37,826 nucleotides of DNA from Alphaproteobacteria bacterium. GTDB taxonomy: Bacteria > Pseudomonadota > Alphaproteobacteria > Caulobacterales > Aquidulcibacteraceae. The stretch is from assembly GCA_026400735.1 (NCBI GenBank), contig JAPLOL010000171.1:1-37826 (forward strand), written 5' to 3'. Both the position numbers and the translations under genes were made by a program. Of the stretch, positions 18,565 through 26,177 are shown one piece after another (position 1 is the first letter of the stretch; each line of letters opens with the position of its first letter). The notes under the pieces were generated by a model. It did not search any database. It had not been told where the DNA came from and saw nothing but the letters and a program-made list of their open reading frames with translations.

Positions 18565-18870
18565 ATGAAATCACGTCTTCTCGGCACTGTGGCCGTTGCA
18601 TTCGCGCTGATCACTGCGCCTGCATATGCCGAAACCGCGCAATTCCGTTCTGCTGCGCCACAGAGCTTCACGTCTCAGGAACTCCAGAGCTATGGTCTTG
18701 ACGCCAACGCGACGGCGCGCGCTGAAGCCCTGCAAAATCAAGGCTACGAGATCCGCGTGCTGTCGCGTGAAGAGGCCGAGCAATATCAAGCGGGTATCAC
18801 AGACAACCAATGGCTGTTGATCGGTATCCTGGCCGCCGTGGTCGTGATCGCGGTTGCAGTCGCCGACTAA
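18565..18870 (+). CDS. Small secreted protein with hydrophobic C-terminal tail, paralogue 2
   Basis: This 101-residue protein is a diverged tandem copy of the one at 18081. It has a signal peptide (cleavage likely after AYA, residue 22), then a mature region with QELQSYGL, QGYEIRVLS and REEAEQYQAGIT. It ends in a hydrophobic tail QWLLIGILAAVVVIAVAVAD. The signal peptides differ while the tail boundary is almost unchanged, so that boundary is probably the functional site. GAAGGGA (18551-18557) precedes the ATG at 7 bases. The TAA overlaps the next ATG by one base (TAATG), coupling it to the C39-like peptidase. The 190 bases between the two paralogues hold no other gene. Family unknown to me. 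Confidence 0.82.
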   Translation: MKSRLLGTVAVAFALITAPAYAETAQFRSAAPQSFTSQELQSYGLDANATARAEALQNQGYEIRVLSREEAEQYQAGITDNQWLLIGILAAVVVIAVAVAD

Positions 18871-19619
18871 TGCAGCGCAGCGTTTTCGCTGGCGCTCTAG
18901 CGTTGGCGCTTCTTTCCGCGGGCTGCGCCGTCACTCCGGTGCCGGACGTGAACACGTTCGCGGAAGACAGCGCCAATAACAGCTTCGAAGTGTTCGACCG
19001 GCGGATGGCGGGCAGTGCGCTCGTGCTGCCGGTCGTCCATGATCGCCAAACCAATGGCGCGTCCTGCGGCGCACACGCGCTTGCGAGCGTTATCAACTAC
19101 TGGCGCGGCCCCGGCACTGCCGTGGGCAATACGATTTACGCCTCCACACCGCCCGCCAACGCCGCCGGCTACTCGATCGGCGAGATCATGGCGCTCGCGC
19201 GCGCCAATGGACTGGTCGCGAGTGGCGTGCGGCTCGACGATGCCGCCGTCATCCGCGAGCTTGAGAACGGTCGCCCCGTGCTCGTCGCGGTGCGCCTGCC
19301 ATCTATCTACGTCCAGAACCGTACCTATCCAGGCGCTAACGCGCCGGTGCTTGGTTTTGTCGGCAGTGTGCTCTCGTATCGCGTAGGGCAGGTGTCGCAG
19401 GCGACGGGCCTCGAGATGGTCGATCATTACCTGCTTGTCGTGGGCTACGACGACGAACGCTGGGTCGTCGTCGAGCCGGTGATGGGCTATCGCACCATCA
19501 GCCGTGATAAACTTGAGCGCTATCGCCGCCCGTTTGAGAACGCCTCGGTCGTTTTCAGCGCCAACCGCCCATCCGCTACGCCAGCCGGCGCTCCTGTTCA
19601 GCCGCAAGCACCCGGCTAA
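18870..19619 (+). CDS. C39-like cysteine peptidase lipoprotein
   Basis: The 249-residue protein starts with a lipoprotein signal (LLSAGC, lipidated Cys19), so it should be anchored on the periplasmic side of a membrane. The papain-like C39 fold is shown by LPVVHDRQTNGASCGAHALA with Gln60 as oxyanion residue and Cys66 as nucleophile. Catalytic His186 lies in VDHYLLVVGYD, and an acidic or polar partner is near Asp194 or Glu202 (VVVEPVMGY). No ABC transporter domain is attached, unlike bacteriocin-processing C39 enzymes. It more resembles stand-alone peptidases such as FapD of the Fap amyloid system. The ATG overlaps the stop of paralogue 2. The longer frame from 18810 reads inside that gene and was rejected. 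Probable role: cutting the small proteins encoded just before it; inferred. Confidence 0.83.
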   Translation: MQRSVFAGALALALLSAGCAVTPVPDVNTFAEDSANNSFEVFDRRMAGSALVLPVVHDRQTNGASCGAHALASVINYWRGPGTAVGNTIYASTPPANAAGYSIGEIMALARANGLVASGVRLDDAAVIRELENGRPVLVAVRLPSIYVQNRTYPGANAPVLGFVGSVLSYRVGQVSQATGLEMVDHYLLVVGYDDERWVVVEPVMGYRTISRDKLERYRRPFENASVVFSANRPSATPAGAPVQPQAPG

Positions 19620-19715
19620 GCCCTTCAAATACTTCGCGTGACCGGCTACTAAGTTCCTCCCTGCGCCGGCGGACGGTCCGCTTCGGTGAGGGCAACAAGA
19701 GCGCCGCACCCACGC

Positions 19716-21551
19716 ATGGCCAAGCCACTCGCCGCGACCAACGATTTCGTCGTCAAATTCGCCAACGTGAACGGTTCGGGCTCGGCGAGCGCGAACGGAT
19801 TATTTGCCAAAGTCGTGTTGCGCATGGGTGTGCCGGTCGGCGCGCGCAACATCTTTCCATCGAACATACAAGGTCTGCCGACTTGGTACGAAGTGCGCGT
19901 GTCAGAAGCCGGTTGGCTCGGCCGCCGCGGCGGCATCGATCTCATGATCGCGATGAACCCGCAGACCTGGGACGCCGACGTGAAAGGCATCGAGCCCGGC
20001 GGCTACTTGCTTTACGACTCATCCAAGCCGCTGCCGGCCGCGAAATTTCGTGATGACATCACTATCATCGGCGCGCCGCTGACCGATCTCATCGCCACCG
20101 AATTCACCGATCCGCGCCAGCGTCAGCTGTTCAAGAACATCTGCTACGTTGGTGTGCTTGCGCAGCTGCTCGGCATCGACACGGACGCCGTGAAGCAACT
20201 CTTGCAGGAAGAGTTCAAGGGCAAGGACAAGCTCATCGCGCCGAACTTTAAGGCGTTTGAGCTTGGGTACAATTTCGCGAAGGATCACCTCGCGCCAATC
20301 GGCCTCAAGATCAAACGCAGTGACAAGGTCGGCGATCGCATCTTCGTTGAAGGCAATGATGCCGCCGCGCTCGGGGCTGTCTATGGCGGCGCTACGTTCT
20401 GCGCCTGGTATCCGATTACGCCGTCCACCTCCCTGGCGGAAGGCTTCCAGAAATATTGCGACAAGCTCCGCAAGGATCCGGACGGAAAGAACCGTTTCGC
20501 CATCGTGCAGGCTGAGGACGAAATTGCTTCGATCGGCATGGTGATGGGCGCGGGTTGGGCGGGCTCACGCGCGTTCACGTGCACGAGCGGCCCCGGTATT
20601 TCGCTGATGAACGAGTTCGTTGGCTTTTCGTACTATGCCGAAATCCCCGCGGTCATCTTTGACGTTCAACGCGGCGGGCCGTCCACCGGCATGCCCACGC
20701 GCACGCAGCAATCAGACTTGATGCTCGCAGCGTACGCCTCGCACGGCGATACCAAGCACCCGATGCTCTTCCCGGGCAATCCGACGGAAGCGTTTGAGAT
20801 GGGTGCGCAAGCGTTCGATCTCTCGGACTTCTTTCAAACAACCGTCTTCGTTATGCTCGAACTCGATATCGGCATGCAGGAATGGCTGACGCCGCCGTTC
20901 AAGTGGGACGCCAAACGCCATCTCAATCGCGGCAAGGTGCTGAGCTATGAGCATCTGGAGCAGGGCGTCGCCTTCGGGCGCTATCGCGATGTTGATGGCG
21001 ATGCGGTGCCGTATCGCACACTCCCCGGCACGCACCCGACCAAGGGCAGCTACTTCACGCGCGGCTCATCGCACGACAAAGACGCGCGCTATTCCGAAAA
21101 GGGCGAGGACTACACCGAAGGCATGGAGCGTTTGCTGCGCAAGTGGGAGACTATGAAGTCTCACGTGCCAGGCCCCATCGTGCGCAAGGCGAGCAAGGCG
21201 ACACCGGACGGTGTGATTTACATGGGCTCGACCGATCCTTCGATGGAGGAAGCGCTGCACGCGCTTGAAGGTCACGGAATCCATCTCGACGCCATGCGCG
21301 TTCGCGGTTTTCCGTTCTGCAAAGAGGTGTTCGACTTCATTCACGAGCACGAGCAAGTTTTTGTCGTCGAACAAAACCGAGATGCGCAGTTGAAAGCGTT
21401 GCTCGTCAACGAAGGGCAGATCAATCCTGCTCAACTCGTTTCCGTGCTTCACTATGACGGCACGCCGATTACGGCGCGCTTTATAATCGCCGCCATCACT
21501 GAGAAGCTCAAAGGCCCGCATGCGGCGCCGCTGCGGGAGAAAGCGTCATGA
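19716..21551 (+). CDS. korA: 2-oxoacid:ferredoxin oxidoreductase, fused gamma-alpha subunit
   Basis: The protein has about 611 residues. Residues 10-195 form the gamma domain (FANVNGSGSASANGLFAK) and the part from about 213 is the alpha domain. The latter has the pyrimidine-binding signature YPITPSTSLAE (232-242), QAEDEIASIGMVMGAG with the conserved Glu, and the TSGPGISLMNE segment. With KorB it oxidatively decarboxylates a 2-oxoacid, most likely 2-oxoglutarate, to the acyl-CoA, reducing a ferredoxin-type partner. The gamma-alpha fusion plus separate beta subunit is the layout of oxygen-tolerant KorAB such as in mycobacteria. The start is uncertain: I chose ATG 19716, where family similarity begins, over GTG 19686; neither has a good ribosome binding site. 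The stop overlaps the KorB start (ATGA). Confidence 0.9.
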   Translation: MAKPLAATNDFVVKFANVNGSGSASANGLFAKVVLRMGVPVGARNIFPSNIQGLPTWYEVRVSEAGWLGRRGGIDLMIAMNPQTWDADVKGIEPGGYLLYDSSKPLPAAKFRDDITIIGAPLTDLIATEFTDPRQRQLFKNICYVGVLAQLLGIDTDAVKQLLQEEFKGKDKLIAPNFKAFELGYNFAKDHLAPIGLKIKRSDKVGDRIFVEGNDAAALGAVYGGATFCAWYPITPSTSLAEGFQKYCDKLRKDPDGKNRFAIVQAEDEIASIGMVMGAGWAGSRAFTCTSGPGISLMNEFVGFSYYAEIPAVIFDVQRGGPSTGMPTRTQQSDLMLAAYASHGDTKHPMLFPGNPTEAFEMGAQAFDLSDFFQTTVFVMLELDIGMQEWLTPPFKWDAKRHLNRGKVLSYEHLEQGVAFGRYRDVDGDAVPYRTLPGTHPTKGSYFTRGSSHDKDARYSEKGEDYTEGMERLLRKWETMKSHVPGPIVRKASKATPDGVIYMGSTDPSMEEALHALEGHGIHLDAMRVRGFPFCKEVFDFIHEHEQVFVVEQNRDAQLKALLVNEGQINPAQLVSVLHYDGTPITARFIIAAITEKLKGPHAAPLREKAS

Positions 21552-22603
21552 CCTACATCGCCAAGCCGCCGTTGCATCACCCATCGCTTGAGAAGAATAC
21601 GCTCGGCTTCACGCGCCGCGACTATGAAGGCCGCATCTCGACACTTTGCGCAGGTTGCGGCCACGACTCGATCAGTGCGTCGATCATTCAAGCCTGCTTC
21701 GAGATTGATCTCGCGCCGCACCGGCTCGCGAAATTCTCAGGCATCGGTTGCTCGTCGAAGACGCCGGATTATTTCGTAAGCCCCGCGCATGGGTTCAATG
21801 CCGTCCACGGCCGTATGCCGTCGGTGCTCACCGGCGCCAACATCGCTGCGCGCGATCTGATTTATCTTGGCGTCAGCGGCGACGGCGATAGCGCTTCGAT
21901 TGGTCTCGGCCAATTCTGCCACGCCGTCCGTCGCGGCGTGAACATGACTTATATCTGCGAGAACAACGGCGTTTACGGCCTCACCAAGGGCCAGTTCTCT
22001 GCTACGTCCGACAAAGGCTCGAAAGCAAAGAAGGGCGCCGAGAACAAGGACAGCGCCATCGATCTCGTCATGCTCTCGCTGCAGCTCGGCGCGACGTACG
22101 TTGGTCGCAGTTTCTCAGGGGACAAGCACCAGCTTGTGCCGTTGATTAAGGGCGCGCTTTCGCACAAGGGCACGTCGTTCATCGACGTCATCAGCCCGTG
22201 CGTGGCGTTCAACAACCACGTCGGCTCTACCAAGAGTTTCGATTACGTGCGCGAGCACAACGAAGCCGTGAACCGCATGGACGTCATCACCCCACGCGCA
22301 CCAATCAAGGCTGATTACAAGCCGGGCGAGCTGAAGGAAGTCCGCCAACACGATGGCTCGATCCTGCGGCTCCGCAAGATTGAAGACGACTACGACGCGA
22401 CGGACCGCAACGAAGCGCTGGGCTACCTCGCACGCAAAGCTGCGATGGGCGAGATCGTGACTGGTTTGCTCTACGTCGATCCCGAAGCTGGCGATCTGCA
22501 CGATTCAATGGGCACCGTCGACACGCCGCTGAACAAGCTTCCGGACGCAGATCTCATTCCGTCAGTGGCGGATCTGGAGAAGATCAACGCTAGCTTGCGC
22601 TAG
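21548..22603 (+). CDS. korB: 2-oxoacid:ferredoxin oxidoreductase, beta (TPP-binding) subunit
   Basis: The 351-residue subunit binds thiamine pyrophosphate and a [4Fe-4S] cluster. The cluster ligands are Cys34 and Cys37 (CAGCGH), Cys68 (GIGCSS) and Cys218 (ISPCVAFNNH). The TPP motif is GDGDSASIGLGQF (111-123), followed by ENNGVYGLTKGQ. All four cluster cysteines are kept, so the enzyme should carry out one-electron chemistry with ferredoxin. The substrate is probably 2-oxoglutarate, though pyruvate or branched-chain 2-oxoacids cannot be excluded by eye. It is translationally coupled to korA by the ATGA overlap. Confidence 0.92.
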   Translation: MTYIAKPPLHHPSLEKNTLGFTRRDYEGRISTLCAGCGHDSISASIIQACFEIDLAPHRLAKFSGIGCSSKTPDYFVSPAHGFNAVHGRMPSVLTGANIAARDLIYLGVSGDGDSASIGLGQFCHAVRRGVNMTYICENNGVYGLTKGQFSATSDKGSKAKKGAENKDSAIDLVMLSLQLGATYVGRSFSGDKHQLVPLIKGALSHKGTSFIDVISPCVAFNNHVGSTKSFDYVREHNEAVNRMDVITPRAPIKADYKPGELKEVRQHDGSILRLRKIEDDYDATDRNEALGYLARKAAMGEIVTGLLYVDPEAGDLHDSMGTVDTPLNKLPDADLIPSVADLEKINASLR

Positions 22604-22615
22604 GCAGGCACGGCG

Positions 22616-22918
22616 ATGTTCTACGCTGTTGTCGTACTCGGATTGGCAGCGTTCACTGCGGCAATCGCGATGAGCGCATACTTGCTTCTAGATGCATATC
22701 GCCGCCGCAGGCTCCTTCTGATCGGACCAATTATTGTTGCGCTGGCTGGGTTCGCGCGAATTCCAGCCAGCTGGGCCGGTGCAATGATACCGGTCGGAAC
22801 AGACTATTGGGGAGGCGCCAATCCGCTCGCCGTGCTGATCGCCTGGCCCGTGGTGACGGCGATACTTTACGGCGCACTCTGGATCGTTGTGCCACCGCAG
22901 CTTCCAAAGCGTGAGTAG
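22616..22918 (+). CDS. Small membrane protein, hypothetical
   Basis: The 100-residue protein has three likely membrane segments: residues 3-27, 33-58 and 70-92. A basic loop YRRRRL separates the first two, and a short Gly-rich loop around TDYWGGANP precedes the third. No family is recognised. It starts 12 bases after korB on the same strand and may share its transcript. It ends 7 bases before the convergent dehydrogenase gene. Coding status is supported by the clean membrane pattern and the compact fit between neighbours. Confidence 0.6.
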   Translation: MFYAVVVLGLAAFTAAIAMSAYLLLDAYRRRRLLLIGPIIVALAGFARIPASWAGAMIPVGTDYWGGANPLAVLIAWPVVTAILYGALWIVVPPQLPKRE

Positions 22919-22925
22919 CGAGTTC

Positions 22926-24158
22926 TTACCCAAACCGCTCGATCCTAAACGGCGCGATATCAACCGGCGGCGCCTTCCCGGTCGCGATCGCCGCGATGAT
23001 CTCTGACGTGATCGGCGCTTCTGTCAGCCCAAGGTGCGCGTGGCCGAATGCGTAGAGCACTTTCGGGGCGCGCTCTAAGCGTCCGATTGCTGGCTTGAAG
23101 TCGGGCAGGGATGGCCGTGAGCCGACCCAACGATCCGGGTTTTGTTCGAATTTGATGCCAAGCTCATCAATACGCTGGCGCAAGCGCTGCCATTTGCGTT
23201 CATCGCCCGGCGCGTCCGGTGAACCAAATTCGACAAAGCTTGTGCATCGCAGGCCCGTCGTGAAGCGCGATACTGCAATGAAGTTCTCGTCGAACACCGT
23301 CGTCGGCAAATCGCGCGGCCAGTTCGTTTCGCTGCTCTGCAAATGATAGCCGCGCTCACCGATCAGCGGTGCGGGTACGCCCAGCTGCTCCATCAGCACA
23401 CGCGACCATGGGCCTGCGCACACAAGCACCGCATCTGCTTGTCGCCACGCGCCGTCCGCCAGCAGCACGCGCGCATTCGCCTCAACGCGAACCACAGTGC
23501 CGGCGACGGTCTCGCCGCCACGTTCCGCGAACGAGGCCAAGATCGCATCGCGCGCACCCTGCGGATCGCTCACCTGGCCCGTGCCACTGAAAATCACCGC
23601 CGCCTTCGGCACGCGATTGAGCACACCGCTGTATCGCCGCAGCTCAGCGTTGGTCATTTCACGATAGCTCGTCGTCCGTCCCCATTTCGCCGCGGCGCAC
23701 GCCGCCAGTCCCAGCTCCGCGCCGCGCTCGGTCATCCACGCCGTCGCATGGCCGTGAGGAATGACAATCTCCGGCGCCTGCGCCAGCTCCGCGATCCGCT
23801 GCCAGGCTGGGAGTGAATCCGCGAGTAGTTCGATCAGTGCTTCACGTCCGCGCTCGAATTGCACTGGATCGCACGAACGCAGAAACTGCATCGACCAAGG
23901 CGCCCACAGCGCCACATCGCTCCAGCGAAAATCTAGCGGCCCGCCGGCGCCGAAGCTCGAACGCGGCGCGCGCAGCACATTGCCCCACGCCGACCACGGC
24001 GCCACTTGCTCCGAGCCGATGTGCCCTGCGTTGCCATATGAAGCGCCGCGCCGGTTATCGCCTGGATCGATCAAGGTCGCTTGCACGCCCGCTGCCTGCA
24101 GGCGCAACGCACATGCGGCGCCCACAAGTCCGCCGCCAATGACCAGAATCGTTTTCAT
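22926..24158 (-). CDS. DadA-like FAD-dependent D-amino-acid (probable D-hydroxyproline) dehydrogenase
   Basis: The 410-residue flavoprotein starts with the FAD motif VIGGGLVGAACALRL (5-19). It has GASYGNAGHIGSEQ, a GERGYHLQ strand, and the C-terminal GSRPSLPDFKPAIGR and YAFGHAHLGLTEAP motifs of the DadA/glycine oxidase group. In the trans-4-hydroxyproline pathway such an enzyme oxidises cis-4-hydroxy-D-proline to pyrroline-4-hydroxy-2-carboxylate, feeding electrons to the membrane chain. Context supports this: the divergent neighbours are the deaminase and the epimerase. A GTG two codons upstream (24164) is an alternative start. It is divergent from the deaminase across only 49 bases, so the two promoters must be very close or overlap. 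Confidence 0.85.
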   Translation of the reverse strand: MKTILVIGGGLVGAACALRLQAAGVQATLIDPGDNRRGASYGNAGHIGSEQVAPWSAWGNVLRAPRSSFGAGGPLDFRWSDVALWAPWSMQFLRSCDPVQFERGREALIELLADSLPAWQRIAELAQAPEIVIPHGHATAWMTERGAELGLAACAAAKWGRTTSYREMTNAELRRYSGVLNRVPKAAVIFSGTGQVSDPQGARDAILASFAERGGETVAGTVVRVEANARVLLADGAWRQADAVLVCAGPWSRVLMEQLGVPAPLIGERGYHLQSSETNWPRDLPTTVFDENFIAVSRFTTGLRCTSFVEFGSPDAPGDERKWQRLRQRIDELGIKFEQNPDRWVGSRPSLPDFKPAIGRLERAPKVLYAFGHAHLGLTEAPITSEIIAAIATGKAPPVDIAPFRIERFG

Positions 24159-24207
24159 CGCCACACCGGATCGTCTAGGTTGTTCGCCTTAGCAAGCGAG
24201 GGCAGCA

Positions 24208-25116
24208 ATGCAAGTCGATTGGCGTGGTGTGTTTCCGGCGGCGACGACGCAGTTCAGGCCCGACCTCTCGATCGATATCGGCGAAACCCAGCGCGTGCAG
24301 GATGCGCTGATCAAAGACGGCGTCCACGGCCTGATCATCATGGGCACGGTGGGGGAGAACAACTCGCTTGAGCCTGATGAAAAGCGCGATGTGCTGCGCG
24401 CTGCAGTTGAAGCCGCCCGTAAGCGCGCGCCAGTGTTGGTCGGCGTGTCGGAGTTCGACACCAATCGCGCCATCGCCTTCGCTAAGGACGCCGAGAAGAT
24501 CGGCGCCGATGGGCTGATGCTACTCCCTGCTATGGTGTATGTGCCGACCGAGGCCGAACTCGTCGCGCATTTCAAAGCGGTCGCGAAAGAAACTGGCCTG
24601 CCGATCATGCTCTACAACAACCCACCCGCATATCGCGTGAGTGTCGGCATCGAAGCGATTAAGCAACTCGCAGATATTCCGAATATCGTCTGCCTGAAGG
24701 AAAGCGCGCCAGACACGCGCCGCTTCACCGATCTTTACAACGCCATCGGCGACAAGATCATGCTCTTTGCTGGTCTCGATGACGTCGCGCTCGAGGGCCT
24801 GATCCTCGGGGCTAAGGGTTGGGTGTCAGGCCTCACCAACGCCTTTCCGAAGGAATCGCTGGAGCTTTACAACGCCTACAAGCGCGGGGATCTCGAAACC
24901 GCGCTCGCGATTTATCGCTGGTTCATGCCCTTGCTACACTTGGATGCCGAGCACGATCTCGTTCAATCCATCAAGCTGGCTGAGCAGATCATGGGTCGCG
25001 GCAGCGAACGTGTGCGTCCACCTCGTTACCCGCTTGCCGGCGCACGCCGCGCTGAAGTCACTGCGATGGTGGAGCGGGCGGCTGCGACGCGTCCGACGCT
25101 GAAGAGCGCCGCGTGA
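24208..25116 (+). CDS. DapA-family lyase, probable pyrroline-4-hydroxy-2-carboxylate deaminase
   Basis: The 302-residue protein has the TIM-barrel DapA/N-acetylneuraminate lyase pattern: MGTVGENNSL (45-54), Tyr136 (MLYNNPPAY) and Schiff-base Lys164 (IVCLKESAPD). In hydroxyproline clusters the family member removes ammonia and water from pyrroline-4-hydroxy-2-carboxylate, giving 2-oxoglutarate semialdehyde (names used: LhpC, HypD). The adjacent epimerase and D-amino-acid dehydrogenase make this the best call over dihydrodipicolinate synthase. GAGGG (24198-24202) precedes the ATG. The stop overlaps the next gene's GTG by four bases (GTGA). Confidence 0.87.
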   Translation: MQVDWRGVFPAATTQFRPDLSIDIGETQRVQDALIKDGVHGLIIMGTVGENNSLEPDEKRDVLRAAVEAARKRAPVLVGVSEFDTNRAIAFAKDAEKIGADGLMLLPAMVYVPTEAELVAHFKAVAKETGLPIMLYNNPPAYRVSVGIEAIKQLADIPNIVCLKESAPDTRRFTDLYNAIGDKIMLFAGLDDVALEGLILGAKGWVSGLTNAFPKESLELYNAYKRGDLETALAIYRWFMPLLHLDAEHDLVQSIKLAEQIMGRGSERVRPPRYPLAGARRAEVTAMVERAAATRPTLKSAA

Positions 25117-26114
25117 CGCGTCACACGTTCCGCTGCATCGACGGGCACACAGCGGGCAACCCGGTGCGCCTCGTCATTGAAGGCAAGCCCGAACTTAACG
25201 GCGCCAGCATGAGCGAGCGTCGCCAAGACTTCATGGCGCGCTACGATTGGATTCGCACCGGTCTCTGCTTTGAGCCGCGCGGTCACGATATGATGAGCGG
25301 CGGTTTCCTTTACCCGCCGACGGCGCCCGACGCCGATGTCGGCATCCTCTTCATCGAGACCAGTGGCTGTCTGCCGATGTGCGGCCACGGCACGATCGGC
25401 ATTGTGACCTTTGGTCTTGAGAACGGGCTCATCAAACCGCGCACACCGGGCCGTTTCATCGCAGAAGTGCCTGCAGGCAAGATTGAACTCAACTATGTGC
25501 AAGACGGTGATCGAGTTCGCAGCGTCCGTATCCGCAACGTGCCGAGCTACTTGGCCGCCGAGAACATCAGCATCGACGTGCCAAACTTCGGCCCGCTCAC
25601 GCTCGACATCGCCTATGGCGGAAATTTCTACGTTATCATTGAGCCGCAAGGCGCCTACACCAGTCTCGACGATCTCGGCGCTGCGCTCATTCTCCAGCTC
25701 TCACCGGTCATCCGCCAACTCGTGCGCGATAAGATCGAGCCTGTTCATCCAATCGATACGACCATTCGCGGCGTCAGCCATGTGCTATGGGCAGACAAGC
25801 CGAAAGGCGCGGGCGCGCACGGCCGCAATGCCGTCTTCTATGGCGAGAAAGCGATCGACCGCAGCCCATGCGGAACCGGCACGTCTGCGCGCCTCGCGCA
25901 CCTCCACGCCAAAGGCAAGCTCAAGGTCGGCGAAGCCTTCGTCCACGAGAGCTACATCCTCTCGCGCTTCACCGGCCGCGTCGAAGCCGAGACCGAACTT
26001 GGCGGCAAACCAGCGATCATCCCGTCTATCGAAGGATCTGCTATCGCAACTGGCCGGAACGAAATCTGGATCGACACCGAAGACACGTTCGCTCACGGCT
26101 TCCAAGTCGTCTGA
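25113..26114 (+). CDS. 4-hydroxyproline 2-epimerase (proline racemase family)
   Basis: The 333-residue enzyme interconverts trans-4-hydroxy-L-proline and cis-4-hydroxy-D-proline by two-base chemistry without a cofactor. Both catalytic cysteines are visible: Cys90 in PMCGHGT and Cys253 in DRSPCGTGTSAR. Having Cys at both positions separates it from trans-3-hydroxyproline dehydratases, which have Thr at the second catalytic position or a Ser at the first. Its N-terminal RCIDGHTAGNPVRLV is typical of 4-hydroxyproline epimerases. It starts with GTG inside the deaminase stop codon (GTGA), so translation is coupled. The product is the substrate of the divergent dehydrogenase. Confidence 0.93.
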   Translation: MTRHTFRCIDGHTAGNPVRLVIEGKPELNGASMSERRQDFMARYDWIRTGLCFEPRGHDMMSGGFLYPPTAPDADVGILFIETSGCLPMCGHGTIGIVTFGLENGLIKPRTPGRFIAEVPAGKIELNYVQDGDRVRSVRIRNVPSYLAAENISIDVPNFGPLTLDIAYGGNFYVIIEPQGAYTSLDDLGAALILQLSPVIRQLVRDKIEPVHPIDTTIRGVSHVLWADKPKGAGAHGRNAVFYGEKAIDRSPCGTGTSARLAHLHAKGKLKVGEAFVHESYILSRFTGRVEAETELGGKPAIIPSIEGSAIATGRNEIWIDTEDTFAHGFQVV

Positions 26115-26177
26115 TCGGCGTTGCGCCCCCGCCGGGCGCGTGCTCAATTCGAGAAAAGACGTGCGGGGGAGATACGC

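Noticed and set aside
25113..26114. Trans-3-hydroxy-L-proline dehydratase as identity for the proline racemase-family gene
   Set aside because: Both catalytic positions are Cys (Cys90, Cys253), as in epimerases and racemases; dehydratases replace one of them.
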